Positions 9,560 to 22,689 of a DNA stretch of 64,000 nucleotides are shown here, piece by piece. Source of the DNA: Unio delphinus (taxonomy: Eukaryota > Mollusca > Bivalvia > Unionida > Unionidae). A program made the position numbers and the translations under genes. The first letter of the stretch is position 1, and every line of letters starts with the position of its first letter. The notes beneath the pieces were generated by a model. It saw only the letters and a list, made by a program, of their open reading frames with translations. It was not told the DNA's origin and searched no databases. The stretch is from assembly GCA_029339505.1 (NCBI GenBank), contig JAQISU010000119.1, positions 1,802,501 through 1,866,500 on the forward strand, read 5' to 3'.

Positions 9560-12173
9560 TCTCTTCCTCACACATACACACCTTGGAGTAATGGGACGAA
9601 CACTTTGCTTGCACAAAACGTTAATAACCAATGCATGTAAATGTATCCAACAAATGTTGTTTGATGTCGAACTGTTCATAGGGCTCTCTCTTGTAAAACT
9701 GATTCTGCAAATGAATCATCTCTAAAGCTTTAAATTGGCTGGATGCCAAGATATACGGTACTTCCTTCAACTAGAAGATTATTTATTATAAAGCACTGAA
9801 ATGAAACAAAAGCTCTCTAGTCATGATAGAAAAGGATGTTATAGTGTTGTCGGAGTATATGGCTTGCCATTCGTAAGTTATTAGGAATTGTTTTGAGATG
9901 CAATCAGGGTAGTTTTATTTATGTCATCATTTTTAGATTTGTTATGATAATATATTCTTGCTAAAATATGTGTATTAGATATAAGTGTTGACTTGACCAA
10001 TACAGATGAAAAGAATAGATTTAAATCACAACAAACAAATGAAAATTGTATTACATCTTTTCAGTTCACAAGTTACAAAATGTAGCAATGTAGATGTACC
10101 CAAGCATGCAGATCCTATATACACCTTGAGTGTTAGTTATTTAGTGAGAAAGGTAACTTAATTTATTATTTTGGTTGCTCCATCTGACATTTAACTGAAA
10201 ATAATACTGAAGCAAATGCAAACTGGTAAAATTTATTTTTCAAAATATGCATGTTGTTAGTGTCCCCTCTATACACTGTTCTTTATAATAAAAAAAAGGA
10301 AAAATATGAAGTTTGCATTTTCCTGTATGTTTGCAATGAGTCTCATGTCTCTTTTGTAGAAATTATGGAAACTGATTGCAGTAATTTAGATGAAAATGTG
10401 TACGCATAATTCAAAATAAAGTCTGAATATCCAGTAATATACTGCAATGAATAAAAATAGATCTTATGCAACTGTGAATAGTATGTTTCATTGTCATGGG
10501 TGTTGTATCTTTGTTCATTTATGTTCTGTTCTCGGAATGTAAAGGTGTTCATAATATATCGAACTTATTATTGTATGTACTTCTATTATATGGGCAACAG
10601 TGTAAAAATGTACATTTTTAACATTAACAACCATGTCCTTCACAATTTTGACACAGAAAAAAACCCACACCAAATGTACAGCAGGTTTCAAACCCAACCA
10701 CATTCATGAGTCAGCTGCCTTGGTGAAAGATAATTGGCAATTATTTCCTCAGCATCATAAAAATAACAGAAGTACCTCAAAACACATATAAATACTGAAT
10801 GTATAAGCGATTGTTACTGTAATGCCTCTTTTTAGCCCAATACGTATCTTTTATTTCCTGAGCATGAGAGAGTCAATCATGCTGAAATTGTTGCTGAAAT
10901 ACCAAGCAACTTACGGACAGATAAATGAAAAATAAAAAATATACTTGTCTGTCAATAAATTTACTTAAAAGTAAATAGTTCAACAGCTGAACATTTCTTA
11001 CACCTGAGGTCATAAACTCAAGATAAATAATAATTCAGTGTGCAATTATATTTCCATCTAAACATTCTGACATAATTAGATTTGATTCTACTGAATAATT
11101 TGGATGTGATATTGATGTGGAGATATTGAGATATTGATATTGAGATTTAAGCCTATAAACAGTGTAGTTAAATTTAATATTTAACGTATGTTGTATCATA
11201 TATACTGCACTAAATGTTGGTTGCAACTTCAATTAATTATTGGGACCCACATCAAAGTTATATCATATAGGCACTCCTGGAATAATAAAAACTTAGCATT
11301 TAAATAGAATACAAAATCGGGAATCCTTGGATGGAAAAAAATGTCCAGCGTGTACAAGTGGGAAACTCTAATCCTGTGATGTACGCCTTTGCTTCATGAA
11401 CTGTAAACTTACTTTACCGACATAATAATCACCATAATAGACAGATCTGTATCATATTTGTAAAACATAAAAACAAATCTGGCAGATGGTCTGTCTTTCC
11501 TTTCAAGACAAAGACCACATCCCTTACATGGGGACAACCAGGGTATGTAATGGATGAGAAAACTCAAGGAAGATGATCTCAGGAGAAGAAACAAATCTGG
11601 CAGCTCAAGAACTGCAATCAACTTACATTATTATGAAGATCTATTGATTTTGACATTAGCTATGTACAATATGAAATTGTGTCTACTATGGTAAATAATA
11701 CTTTACACAATATTCTGTAATTAACATATGTTGAATACAAAGTATATCATATATCTGCAATCACAGAAAAACGTCTATACTGATTATTTCTGACCTTAGT
11801 GTTTATAAAGCAGATAAAAAAACTAACGTTTTTTAAAGTCTAACTAAAAGCATTATTGTATGATGTCATAAAGCGGTAATATTACTTGAAGTTACAATAA
11901 AACAAAGAAAAGTTAATTGTATTCATTTATATACAAATTCTTAAACACAAGAAAGTGCCAATGTTCATTTGAGACTAGAGTGGAAGAAGCCAGCGTAATC
12001 TCACCAATATGAGGAAATAACATGTCTATGTCCAAACCCCTGCCTACCATGCTGCCACAGAAAGCAGGTCTATTGACACTATGATGAATCAAGAAATGGA
12101 ATATACATACTGACAAGGACACTCACTGCTGCAACAGTCATAATTAGATCTTGGAAATCCTTAAAAATTAAAA
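9560..12173. other. No recognised gene
   Basis: Mostly AT-rich unique-looking DNA. Weak open frames at 10343-10709 overlap on both strands without motifs. A minus-strand frame at 11409-11621 is bounded by an acceptor-like AG and a GTAAAG, but shows no family signature. Confidence 0.4.
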
Positions 12174-12570
12174 AATCATAAATATCTTTCAGTTGATGCC
12201 ACTAAAACACTTGTGTGTTCATTAGTACTTTCAAGACTGGAATATTGTAACTCAAGTATGTCTGGCTCGTCACAATATTTACTCCAGAAACTTCAAAAAG
12301 TTCAAAACACAGCTGTACGGATCATCTTTAGAGTACATCAATCAGAGCACACCTCACCACTGCTCTGTACCCTACACTCTCAACTTCACTTTTGTGCAAT
12401 TAAGTCTGTTCCTATTGCACTACATCTTTCTATCTTTCTCGTATAATATATTCAATGATTTGAATTAGCTTGAAAATAACACTGAAAATAATTCGTTTTA
12501 ACTACTACTGTTTAAAACTGGTTGATTATATGTGTCATCATCAAGCTCATTATTGATTCTCACTCCACTG
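12174..12570 (+). mobile_element. CR1/L2-like non-LTR fragment, second copy
   Basis: Nearly identical to 3885-4273: it encodes LVLSRLEYCNSSMSGSSQYLL and LQKVQNTAVRIIF, reverse-transcriptase C-terminal motifs, then the same non-coding segment ending TGGTTGATTATATGTGTCAT. It stops abruptly at about 12570, where the other copy continues into more coding sequence. Both copies share the same internal rearrangement. Confidence 0.8.
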
Positions 12571-13009
12571 TTTACTTATGCTCATTAGTACAAATCTTGT
12601 GTTATTGCCAGTATTCTGTTGCTGGAATGTATATGCAAGTTATATATGGGGTTGTGGAGTGGAGTGAAGACCATCAACTTTGGGCAAGACAGTGTGCCAT
12701 TGCTGCTCCACTTGTATTTTTCAACTCAAAATATCAAACAGCATTTCATTAGCAGGCCTCAACACTGGAAGTGAAAACCGTCTCTTTTAAAATGTTTTGA
12801 TGCCCTAAACTCTTTGTGCATGCGTGCTCAGTTGGATACAGGCAAAAACACTTGCAAAGAAATCATGGCATCAATACTTTTATTACAAACCTGTTAACAT
12901 TGAATAAATCAAAATCAGGAAAATCACCATAAAAAATCAGGAGGCAGGGTAAAAATCAGGAGTACAAGAATAAGGTGTGTATATCATGATAAAGATTGTA
13001 TATATTTTT

Positions 13010-14400
13010 TTATTTCAGTCCACTGTATGTTGCAGATTTGCATTTCTGTAAAAAGTTCATCCTTTCTTTGTACATGTATTTGGGTGCCAAATTTGCTAAC
13101 AGGAATAACTTCCAGGGCTGATGCTGACATGCTGGCTCTTTAACTGGTTTTGTTGAGAATGCTCTCTCAGCATAGCTGTTGCTGTACAATTTTGAAAGTA
13201 TTGATAGCATTACTATCCCAAAAGTTGGAAACAATAGTTGGCCAGATCCATCCTTTTTTTCCTCAGAGCAACCCACTGATGATCTGCTCTTTCCAAATTA
13301 AATTCTGCATCTACATTGTAGTTTTGGTACAGCTGAAACTCTATGCAGATCATCAGTGTTGATTCCTTCCATATGGCTGGAGAAAAAGGCCAGGTCCTTA
13401 AATGAGGCTACATGAATGAGTAAGCCATCCTCTAATGGAAATCTTTCCTTCATATATGACAGTGATTTGATCACAAATGCCCTACAGTGCATTCTTGTCT
13501 GTAACTGTGCTTCAGAATTCATATTCTCTAGAAGTTTGTTGGCTGCTTAACCAAAGTACAAGTCCTGAGAACGAATGTACAAACTTTCATCTTTTACATC
13601 AATTTCTGTGATGTCTGTCTTATCAACAATGTACTTTGTTTTAATTATAGAGCTGTACCGATTTCACTTTTTGCCGATTATGCCGATATTGCGTATGGCC
13701 GATTATTAAAATTGCCGATACCGATTATTTCATTATCACAGTATAATTATATACTCATGTATAAGCTTAATAATTTAGGAAAAAATAAAGGCCTGGAAGT
13801 TGGGGTAGGGGTCGGCTTATCCGCAGGCCAATGTCTAAACTTTACCGTTTTTAGGTCTTTTTGTTCACTACTGTATTGGCTATAAATCTTGGAACATGAA
13901 ACAATATTTTTTTCCGTGTCTTAAGATATAGGCATGTTAAAAAAGTAACTTTTGGTGACCCGAAAATTATTAAACTGTTATAAAATACTATGATTGATTT
14001 TGTTATTATTTTGCATGTGCATATTTTCTGATTTATCAAGGATACGACTGGAGTTTAGGTTATCTCTTATTCTTTTCAGCCTGGCATTGCTGAGACTCTA
14101 AGCTGGTGATGACTTTGTTATGTTGTGCCTAAACCAGCTGTCAGCATCTTTGAAGCAGCATTTTGTGCTTTTGCCTTTTCTTCTAAATACATTTTTCTCA
14201 ATAAACTCACTAAGTGGTACCCACAGCTCTATAAGACGATTAATGCACTTTCTAAGAGAAACAAATCTAGTTGGGCAATATTTTAGGATTTTCCTGACTT
14301 GATCATAATGCAGAAGTTGAAAATTCTTGAAATCTTGAACTCTTTTATCACTCGGTTCCAGTAAATAATAAATATCCAGGAGAAGCTCATCAATCCGCAC
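13010..14400 (-). pseudogene. hAT-like transposase relic
   Basis: Three minus-strand segments in order 5' to 3': 14400-14098 with ILKYCPTRFVSLRKCINRL, the conserved block before the insertion domain; 13522-13298 with RAFVIKSLSYMKERFPL; and 13276-13010 with IVMLSILSKLYSNSYAERAF, the C-terminal dimerisation region of hAT transposases. About 500 bp of non-coding DNA (13560-14060) separates the first two. Frameshifts and missing parts make it inactive. It resembles the divergent ZMYM/KIAA1586-like hAT branch; no terminal repeats or 8-bp duplications were found. Confidence 0.7.
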
Positions 14401-14450
14401 ATGAAGCTGATGAAACCGGAAATTAAACCAGATATGGTAAAGTAAAGAAA

Positions 14451-16223
14451 CATACCAGACACAGGAAAACCAGATACAGAAACGGAAAATAAAGTACGGA
14501 TTTTTTTTTTTGATGAGCTGAAAAATCAGGATTTTTTCTTAAAAATTGGGGAATTAAGAAATAGGTAAAAAAAAAATCGGGATTCGCCCGATATTTTCAG
14601 TAGGGTTGGCAGGTCTGAGACTTTACTATCAGAATAATATTTAGGAAAATTCAAGTTGCTATGTTGACCGTTGTTATTTCACAAATAAATTTCTCAAGCT
14701 TTTTTAAAATAGAAAATATTGTTTTGTAGTGAATCAACAACGGAATATATCCATATTCACAATCAAAAAGCAGTGACATAATATACAATGTTCGCAGAGG
14801 CACATGTGTTCTATTTCAAAACCTCATATTTTCAACAATCCTTGAGAGGTTAATTATCTTGAAAATAAATGTAAGTTTTATCAGAAAAGCATACAGATTC
14901 AATAGAAAATTTATTGACAATTATTCCCAAAATAAATGTAAAAAGCATTTAAACCATTTAACACACTATAGTACAAAATACTTTCTCCAAACTGTAAGAA
15001 CACACTGTGGGTTATTATGAAAAAAGTATTAGATTTAAGGTTTTGCAAGACTTTAATGTGGAACAGAAGTCTGAAAAGATGATAAATCTTCTCTCTTTAA
15101 AAAATTAAATGCAGTTTAAAGATGTGTAATGGCTGTACTTTCTGCAGAATTTGTCTGGTATCATGTTTTGAAATTGTGTCATGAGGTGTTAGTGTGCCAA
15201 TGTCAACTTTATATCCATCCTCCATATGCATATATATTGCAAGGACAAAAGTAGATATTTTTAATTAAGTAAAATGCATATGAAAATAAAATCTAAACTA
15301 AAACAATATAAATACTTAAAAATGCTGGATCCTCCTTTTATTGAAATATGCATCACCTAAAAAAATCCATAGCTTCTCTCTGATGGTATATCATCATGAC
15401 ATTATTTATTGAGTTTACATAAAATAACTTCTCTCATATGATTAAGTCAATACTCAGAGAGAATGTGCTCTGTTGTGAATGGACAATGTCAAGGTATGCA
15501 CTCATTTAGAGGTTCACTCTCCTGGAAGTATGCATGCATAATTTCCTTTTACTCACATTTGTGCATCAGAAAATAAGTCCAAAACATCTGTATACATTTT
15601 TTTTGCCCTGCATATTTTTTATGCAAATGTTTGATACACTGCAATCAGGATTTGTTTAATCTCCAACACATAGTGCTTAGGACTGCACACACACGCACCT
15701 CTGCTTGAAGTGTAGGCACTGTTATGACAAGAAAATTATCCTTATATTGTTAGCTCTCACCTGATTTCCTTCAGGCTCAGCAACATATCATCTAAAAAAA
15801 AGTAACCTTGAAGCTTTGCCTACTAGAAAAAGATATCCAGATGAAAATGACACATACCCATAACCACCATCCAAACATTTGAAGGAAGTAGAAAACATCA
15901 TAAAAACTGTGGAGGGTAACTTTAAGGACAAAAAATACCCTAGGTAATATTCCCTTGGGTGGAATATGGCACATCTATGGAGATGACATCTTTGACTTGT
16001 GAAAAATCTGTCTTTGTTCGCAATGAGATATCTTGAGAAGACATCCAAGAAAATGAAATCACAAATATTGCAGAGAAAAAGGCATTATTTGCTGTACATG
16101 TGGGGATATTATAGTTTTTATATAGATTCATATGCAATTTGTTGGTTTGTAACTTTGCTACAATGAGAGACTTAAAAGTGCTAGAACAACTTGCTAAAGG
16201 AAGATGAACCATTATACTCCATT
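14451..16223. other. No recognised gene; probable intron
   Basis: AT-rich sequence. Short overlapping frames at 15788-16212 show no motif. A GATTCGCCCGATATTTTCAG tract at about 14580 follows poly-A-like runs and may be the edge of another degenerate repeat. Confidence 0.4.
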
Positions 16224-16350
16224 GGTATAACTCAGCTGGGGTTCAAACACAGAACCTCCCACTTCTGAGGCAGACATACTAACCACTTACTAACCACTTA
16301 CTACTAATACTAACTAACTTACTAACCACTTGGCCACCTGAGCAGTTGTA
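16224..16350 (-). mobile_element. Degenerate tRNA-type SINE head
   Basis: The minus strand reads CTCAGGTGGCCAAGTGGTTA (A-box-like) and later GGTTCTGTGTTTGAACCCCA (B-box-like). The centre is expanded by an ACTAACCACTT-type short tandem repeat at 16275-16325. No body recognised. Confidence 0.6.
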
Positions 16351-16782
16351 ATCTCCATGTTACGTTGAACAAATTTGGGGTACAATGAAATATTTTTAGT
16401 ATACTCTTTACCCCTATATTTTTCACTCGACCCCAAGGTTTTGCTATGAGGTTTAAATTTGTTGTATTTTGGGTTGTTTCATTTTTTAACCCTCAACCTT
16501 ACACTCCTAATATAAACAAGATTTATTATACAATTAAACCCTTATAAAATGTAAGCTCTGAGAATCACACCACCAAGTGTTGCTGAAATCCTATTTCTAG
16601 AAAAGGCATGAAAGGCAGAGGCACATTCAACCTTTGCGAACAATGCTGTTGAAACTACTGACCTTCAAACTGATTGGATTCTTTATTAGAATTCTGTTCA
16701 TCTTTGCCTCGCAGAACAAGATTTGTAATGTGGAAACCAAAACAGCTAGTCATTAAATTTTATAGGATTTTACCATACTTAC

Positions 16783-16865
16783 TATAAACATTAATAAGAG
16801 TGGAATTGATTCCAATGTTATTTGATCCATGACAAGTCCATGTTCCACTGTCTCTTAACCTATAC

Positions 16866-16870
<5 letters not shown>
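16783..16870 (-). pseudogene. Truncated duplicate of Ig-domain exon
   Basis: Encodes LRDSGTWTCHGSNN and ends at the same phase-1 donor (GTAAGTATGG) as the intact exon at 16974-17294, and the first bases of the intron also match. Its 5' part is replaced by the AT microsatellite at 16871-16951, so this is the 3' quarter of a tandemly duplicated exon. Confidence 0.7.

Positions 16871-16951
<81 letters not shown>
16871..16951. repeat. (AT)n microsatellite
   Basis: Uninterrupted AT dinucleotide run between two homologous exon/intron segments. It probably marks the breakpoint of the exon duplication or deletion. Confidence 0.95.
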
Positions 16952-16952
<1 letters not shown>

Positions 16953-16973
16953 CTAGGATTTTATCATACTTAC

Positions 16974-17294
16974 TATAGACGACAATGACAGTGCTGTTGG
17001 ATCCTAAGTTATCTGATCCAATACAGTTCCATGTTTCACTGTCTCTTAATCTATCCAGACTGTAGATGGTAGCATAAGCTCCCTTGTTGTCTGCAGTGAA
17101 GATGCGGTTCATAGTACTGCCTAAGCATACATAACCATCAGCAGAGCAAACTGTTTCTGAAATTTTTGATGGATAATTCCATGCGTTTTTTAGTTGACCA
17201 GTAAATTCAACAGGGGATGTCAGACAGGATATTTTTAGACTTTCTCCTCTCTTTGGTAGGGTGTCATTTTTCAAAATTGTAATGGCAACTAGTC
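16974..17294 (-). CDS. Ig-superfamily gene, Ig-domain exon
   Basis: A 321-bp exon with acceptor TTTTAG before 17294 and donor GTAAGT after 16974, phase 1 at both ends, as is typical of a complete extracellular domain module. It encodes KRGESLKISCLTSP (B strand with Cys), W at AWNYP (C strand), then LRDSETWNCIGSDNLGSN (the D-x-x-x-W-x-C motif of the F strand) and a VIVVY G strand. Two extra cysteines (TVCSADGYVC) sit mid-domain. The 5' end joins in phase with the signal-peptide exon at 23822-23873. It probably encodes the first Ig domain of a secreted or membrane recognition protein. Confidence 0.75.
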
Positions 17295-18039
17295 CTAAAA
17301 TAAATTAAAACATGTTTTGAACTTCATATTCGGAAATAAAGTAAAGCTCATGCAATTGTTTTGAAACCCAACATATAAACAATTTATGATGGGGTCCCTT
17401 CATGTATTGAAGGTACAATGAAATTTGAAAATTAAAAGATACTTACCAAGTTGAATTTTGATTATAATTTCATGGAACCTACCTGTCTCTCATCTTGTAG
17501 TGGTTTGACCTTTATGAAGACTGACCATCATTGTGACATCGCTTGTGATCTCTAAGAGTACTGCATGTTGATTGGAATTATCATAAATCTTCAACGTGAC
17601 AATTATAGTTTAATTTTCTAATTCTCAAGCCCTGCATATGTATTGTAGGGCTTGACCATTACATTTATGGAGTTACCCGGTAGGTTTTTCTCCCTCACTG
17701 AACTTTTTCAGTTTTGACTTTTCATCTCAAAATAATTTGTTTCAAGCAAAATAAAGAATGACCATCTTTTTGTTCTAGACAAAAAATCAAGGAAAGTAAA
17801 TTAGTTTTCCATCATTTCAACCCACCAACATTTAAAACATTAATGGTCTATCACAGAGACCTGACTTCAGTGAATGTTGTACATAAATCAAATCAGAAAC
17901 CATTATAAAAACTTTTAAATAATATATTGAAAGGGTTAGCATGAAAAGACAATGTCAATTTCAGCTTGGCACTCAGTGTCATTGTATTACACAAAGAAAG
18001 CTAACTTTCCGTACCATACTGAAAAACACAATTATTCTT
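17295..18039. other. Intron; nothing recognised
   Basis: First or second intron of the minus-strand Ig gene. A CAACTTGGTAAGT-like donor at about 17446 (minus strand) has a sequence look-alike at about 25750, but I could not build an exon on either. Confidence 0.4.
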
Positions 18040-18165
18040 GTTGCAAGCTTGCTCACGTACCCAGGTTAGCCAAACCTGAGACTCAAACCCACTCAGACAT
18101 AGGTGAAATGGGAGTGATCTGGAGAAATGAGCGTTTTTGACCACTCGGCCACTCTGGGTCCCTAA
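18040..18165 (-). mobile_element. SINE fragment (family of 20800)
   Basis: Contains the head and B-box side of the second SINE family: GAGACTCAAACCC and GACCACTCGGCCACTCTGGG, in the same orientation as the full copies at 20800 and 24804. The body is lost. Confidence 0.7.
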
Positions 18166-19392
18166 ATAGCCCAATTATGGTCCCACATTTAATGATGGAG
18201 ATTTGATAAGTGTCCATAATTACCTAATCTAACAGAATCAGTTACATGCAAATAGTATGTCAATAATCCAACCATAATAGAGATCAAAAGTTTGTTAAGA
18301 CAGCAAAGTTAACATACAGTTGGGCATAATCTCACACTTGTGAATCACAGTTTAACACTGCAGAATACAATAAATCTCTTCAATAAATGTTCTTTGAATA
18401 TGTATCAAAGATAGAAGAAACATTGTTAAAAGAAACACAAGGAATGACATTGTTTTTATTATAGATGACTGCTGAGATGTTTAAATATATATCTCTTTCT
18501 AGATATAATGTCAAAATAAACCTTAGTTTTATTTACTGTTTCAACAAAACATTTCACATCAGGATTGACATGACTGCACAAGAATGAAATTTTTTAACAA
18601 TCAATATTTGACTCCTTATATAAAGTAGATAGATTATTACCAAATATTAATATCTGTGTAATTAATTCCAATACGTGTAATTCCAGACAGAAAAAGACCA
18701 CGTAGACTAGAATGTATTCCCCTACTGAGCTTGTTGAGTGACTCCATGCAGATCTCAAATCTAACTCCCATAGTAATCTTAGCCACATTACATGTTCATT
18801 GTTCTTTTACAGGACATAAGTATGATATAAATCCTGGCATGGAAGAAGAGAAACTCTGACAAAAGCAACAGGTAAGTAGTACAATTAGATTTACCCCACC
18901 CCATTACATTTTAATGTTAGTAATACATATCAGTAATACATAATCTATTACTATTGTATAGCCGACTTTGCCAGCTTGCTCACTGATGATCCCACAGCTG
19001 GTTAAGAGAAAGGACATCCACCCTCGCTGAAAAAGTGCATACACTTATCGGATGGTATCCACATGGGCAACATCATTACTGACTATTGGTCTCAAAGAAA
19101 ATAATTCACTTTTACTGATCTAAGGTAAAAGGAAAATTACAACTTCATCACATTGTGCAGAGAAAACTGAGTAAGAAATACCAATGTAGCAATTTCTCAT
19201 ACCTCGTGGTCCTTAATTTTCATGAATGAAATGTCAATTTGAGAAATAGACTGATAAGGTCTATTGATAGTTAAGGAGAATGGAGGAAGTTGAAATATAA
19301 GCTGAGATCTTAATTCATGAACACGTGGATGTTCATTTTCACCTGACATGCGAGTATGAATTCCATTTTGGGGGCTGTTCCTGAATACATCC
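18166..19392. other. Intron; nothing recognised
   Basis: No gene, repeat array or RNA gene supported. Confidence 0.35.
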
Positions 19393-19812
19393 TAATAATG
19401 AAGTCAGGTCACAATTAACAGTTCCGGTTCAGTACCCACAAATGTAGCCTCAGTCCATTTTTAGAGCATTTCGTCCTGTCTCCTTTGGGATACAAGGTTA
19501 GTTTTAGGCAATATTTGGTAGAGATTTAAAGACAATTGTTTAGAATATGAGATTATTGTGTGGTTGTCTCTTTGTGTTTCAGTGCCAGTGTACAGTGAGC
19601 AATAAGGTCTTGGTGATGACCCAGAAGTGAAATCTGTGTTCCACTGCATGTTGGTTTGTCTACAGTCCAGCCTTTTAAAAACAAATGCTAGTGAACCTTT
19701 GACATGAACGCACTTTGAAGGTATTTTAGATTACCATGATTTGTATTAATTGTCACACAGTGGAAAAGTCAGTACTGAGAAACATATGTAAAGAAATCAT
19801 AGCATTCAAACG
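19393..19812 (+). repeat. Divergent third copy of the 1-kb dispersed repeat
   Basis: Matches the 3' part of the repeats at 40138-41147 and 44889-45896: shared text includes CACAATTAA, CCAGTGTACAGTG, GATGACCCAGAAGTGAAATC and GATTTGTATTAATTGTCACA. It shows that the pair flanking the Mutator-like element belongs to a dispersed family, not just a local duplication. Confidence 0.75.
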
Positions 19813-20785
19813 GTCACCATGTTTATCCAGTTGTAAAACCAAACTCATTTTGGTTGGAGCTGGTGTTTTATGAAATTACACACAAATGAAAATAAACAAG
19901 AGGACAATGAATTACCACACAAACTTATAAAATAAGGAATGTCTCAAACCTCCATGCATAGAGAAGTTGTAGTGTACATCAAGTCAAGGGGTATGCTACT
20001 GCTATGTTGTCAGAGGAGAACATGATAGTGACTCCCTTTATTGTTGGCACAATAAGACATTAGTACACTGCCCTCATCTCTGCTGTGAAGGGTATGTTAT
20101 TCTCAGGACCATGATCTCTGAAGAAACGGACCTTCTTGCTCTAAATGAGTACTTCACCCAAAATGTCTGCTGAGTGTAAATCAGAAACGTGCATGAGGAT
20201 GCGGGCCTGAAACCAATCCCACCTTGTCTATCAAATCAGATCACGAAATGATGTTGGAAATCCAGACCTCAAGAAATCAAAGCATTCAAGATGACCCATG
20301 TTCCAGTTGGACAGAACGAGAAACCAAAGAGGGTGAAAGTGCAATCTGCTCAGGAGAACTTGGTCCACTGCAAAGTTCAAACTTCCCAGAAGATAAAGTA
20401 TTATGTATACTTAATTTCCTTTATATATATATATGCTGTTGTAATGTACCATGTCATGTTGGACAATACCTGACACAAATTGTTGATTTCTTGTTTTTAA
20501 TTCTGTAAACAACTAATGCATAGATAAACTATTCTCTATGTGTATGGGTTTAATATTATCAATATTAATAGACGTAAACATGTTTATTTTGAGTTTAAGT
20601 CTTGGTTACTTGGATTTCCTTTTTGTTCACAATGTAGTCCAGATTATATATTATAGTAACAGACTTTATAATTATAACTAACATAAAAAAAATTTAACGT
20701 TAAGAAGTTTCTAGAAGGTTGTTTTCCATTAGGTAATAGTTTGTTGGTTTTTTTCATTATATAGAAACTGCTACCAGCAGTCATG
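19813..20785. other. Intron; nothing firm
   Basis: A plus-strand frame at 20224-20508 overlaps a second frame at 20291-20473; neither shows a domain. Confidence 0.35.
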
Positions 20786-20799
20786 ACCTGAGGTCATGT

Positions 20800-21046
20800 T
20801 GTTGTTGTAGGGTTTAACTCCATTTTTCAGCACTTGATAGGCTATACATGGCAGCCAGTATTATTGGTGGAGGAAGAACCCGGGAAAGCCTGGGAAAGAA
20901 GCTCCGACCCACAAGAAGCTACTCACAAGTTTTCTCACCATACCCACACTGGCCTAATCTGAGACTCGAACCCAAGCAGACAGAGGTGAGATAGTAGTGA
21001 TCCGCAAAGGAGAGCATTTTAGACCACTCAGCCACTCGGAGGCCCC
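20800..21046 (-). mobile_element. Second-family tRNA-headed SINE, copy 1
   Basis: On the minus strand, a tRNA-like head (GGCCTCCGAGTGGCTGAGTG, then GGGTTCGAGTCTCAG) is followed by a body including TGGTGGAGG (plus-strand sense) and a tail GTTGTTGTTG at 20800. A perfect 14-bp duplication, ACCTGAGGTCATGT, flanks it at 20786-20799 and 21047-21060. Confidence 0.9.
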
Positions 21047-21320
21047 ACCTGAGGTCATGTAGAGGACTATACAATCTTGTCACAGGAAAATTTATTAATT
21101 TTTGCTTTAAGATCTAGCAGAATCAATTTGTATTATTGTTGTGTCAAGTATTTCATTTGGGCTGGAATTTATTACTTCAAATTATTCAAATGATTTTATC
21201 TCTGGAAAAGTGCTCTAATACCATTCCTGGAGATTGAGAAATACAATGGATGAAATAATTATCTTGGGAAAAAAATTAGAAAAGGCTGATTACAATTAAT
21301 CAGTTTAACTTAAGGCATAA

Positions 21321-21790
21321 ACTCTGGAAGAAAGGCTGAATTAAAAAAAACTACTTTGCATACACTCTGGAAGAAAGGCTGAATTTAAAATAACTAATTT
21401 GCATCCACTCTGGAAGAAAGGCTGAATTTAAAATAACTACTTTGCATACACTCTGGAAGAAAGGCTGAATTTAAAATAACTACTTTGCATACACTCTGAA
21501 AGAAAGGCTGAATTTAAAATAACTACTTTGCATACACTCTGGAAGAAAGGCTGAATTTAAAATTACTACTTTGCATACACTCTGGAAAAAAGGCTGAATT
21601 TAAAATAACTACTTTGCATACACTCTGGAAGAAAGGCTGAATTTAAAATAACTACTTTGCATTCACTCTGGAAGAAAGGCTGAATTTAAAATAACTACTT
21701 TGCATACACTCTGGAAGAAAGGCTGAATTTAAAAAAAAACTACTTTGCATACACTCTGGAAGAAAGGTTGAATTTAAAATAACTACTTTG
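21321..21790. repeat. 43-bp minisatellite, about 11 units
   Basis: Unit: ACTCTGGAAGAAAGGCTGAA then TTTAAAATAACTACTTTGCA TAC. Copies are nearly identical, with single-base changes and A-run length differences, which implies recent expansion. Confidence 0.95.
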
Positions 21791-21792
21791 GG

Positions 21793-22689
21793 CAAAAATG
21801 ATAACAGTTGCTATCTGTATCACTTTCTATATGTATATAAAATTCTCTCACTTTCGTTACTCAGCATAAAAAAGCTATCTAACCAAGGCATAATTTCTGA
21901 CATAAGGTGACCCTAAGGGTTAATGGTCCTTACAAATCTAGAATGTATTTTGAGTACAATCGTTATCTCTAGTTCAACTACCCCTGTAATGTACATCTAA
22001 GCCTGACCTACTTTGATAATGATAGGCCATCACCCTCATTGCAAAACAACTGACTTTAAATTAACATGTGCAGTGCATATGATAATATTCCTGTCTCTGT
22101 CTGCATCCAACCTACTCAGATCAACTCAATAAGATACATGCTATATATTACTATTGCTTAAGATTCACTAACTTCTAGCTCACGGCAGTCCCTACCTTTT
22201 AAGATTCTGTAAACATTAAAAATACAATCAATAAGTGCTTGCACTGTTGCTAAGCGCAATGTGTCAATGATAAGATGACAGTATATTGACCCTTCCAGCA
22301 TTGTCTGCACTGGCACAGTTTAATACAACAGTAATTTACCATGATTGGATTAATAATTAACTGTGTTTGGCATTGGGGTTCATACATGGTAACACCTCAA
22401 CATCATTTTTATTTTTACTTATATTATGGACCTTCATGGGAAATTCAATATCACCAAAGTTGAGTTTACCCCAGTGTTGCTGCAAATTTCAAGGCAGGCC
22501 TTCTTACTAGGCAGATAATAGCGCTGACAAAATTACTCAATCGAAACATCAATTGTCAAAATTCTTCATGTTTATAACTGACTCTGACATGAACAATGAT
22601 GCGTTTTTATTTAACTGGATCCACAAAACAACTATTATAGCGATATATGTACCTCAATATGAGCAAATCTTTTGACAGTCCATCCCAAT
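21793..22689. other. Intron; nothing recognised
   Basis: No supported feature. Confidence 0.35.
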
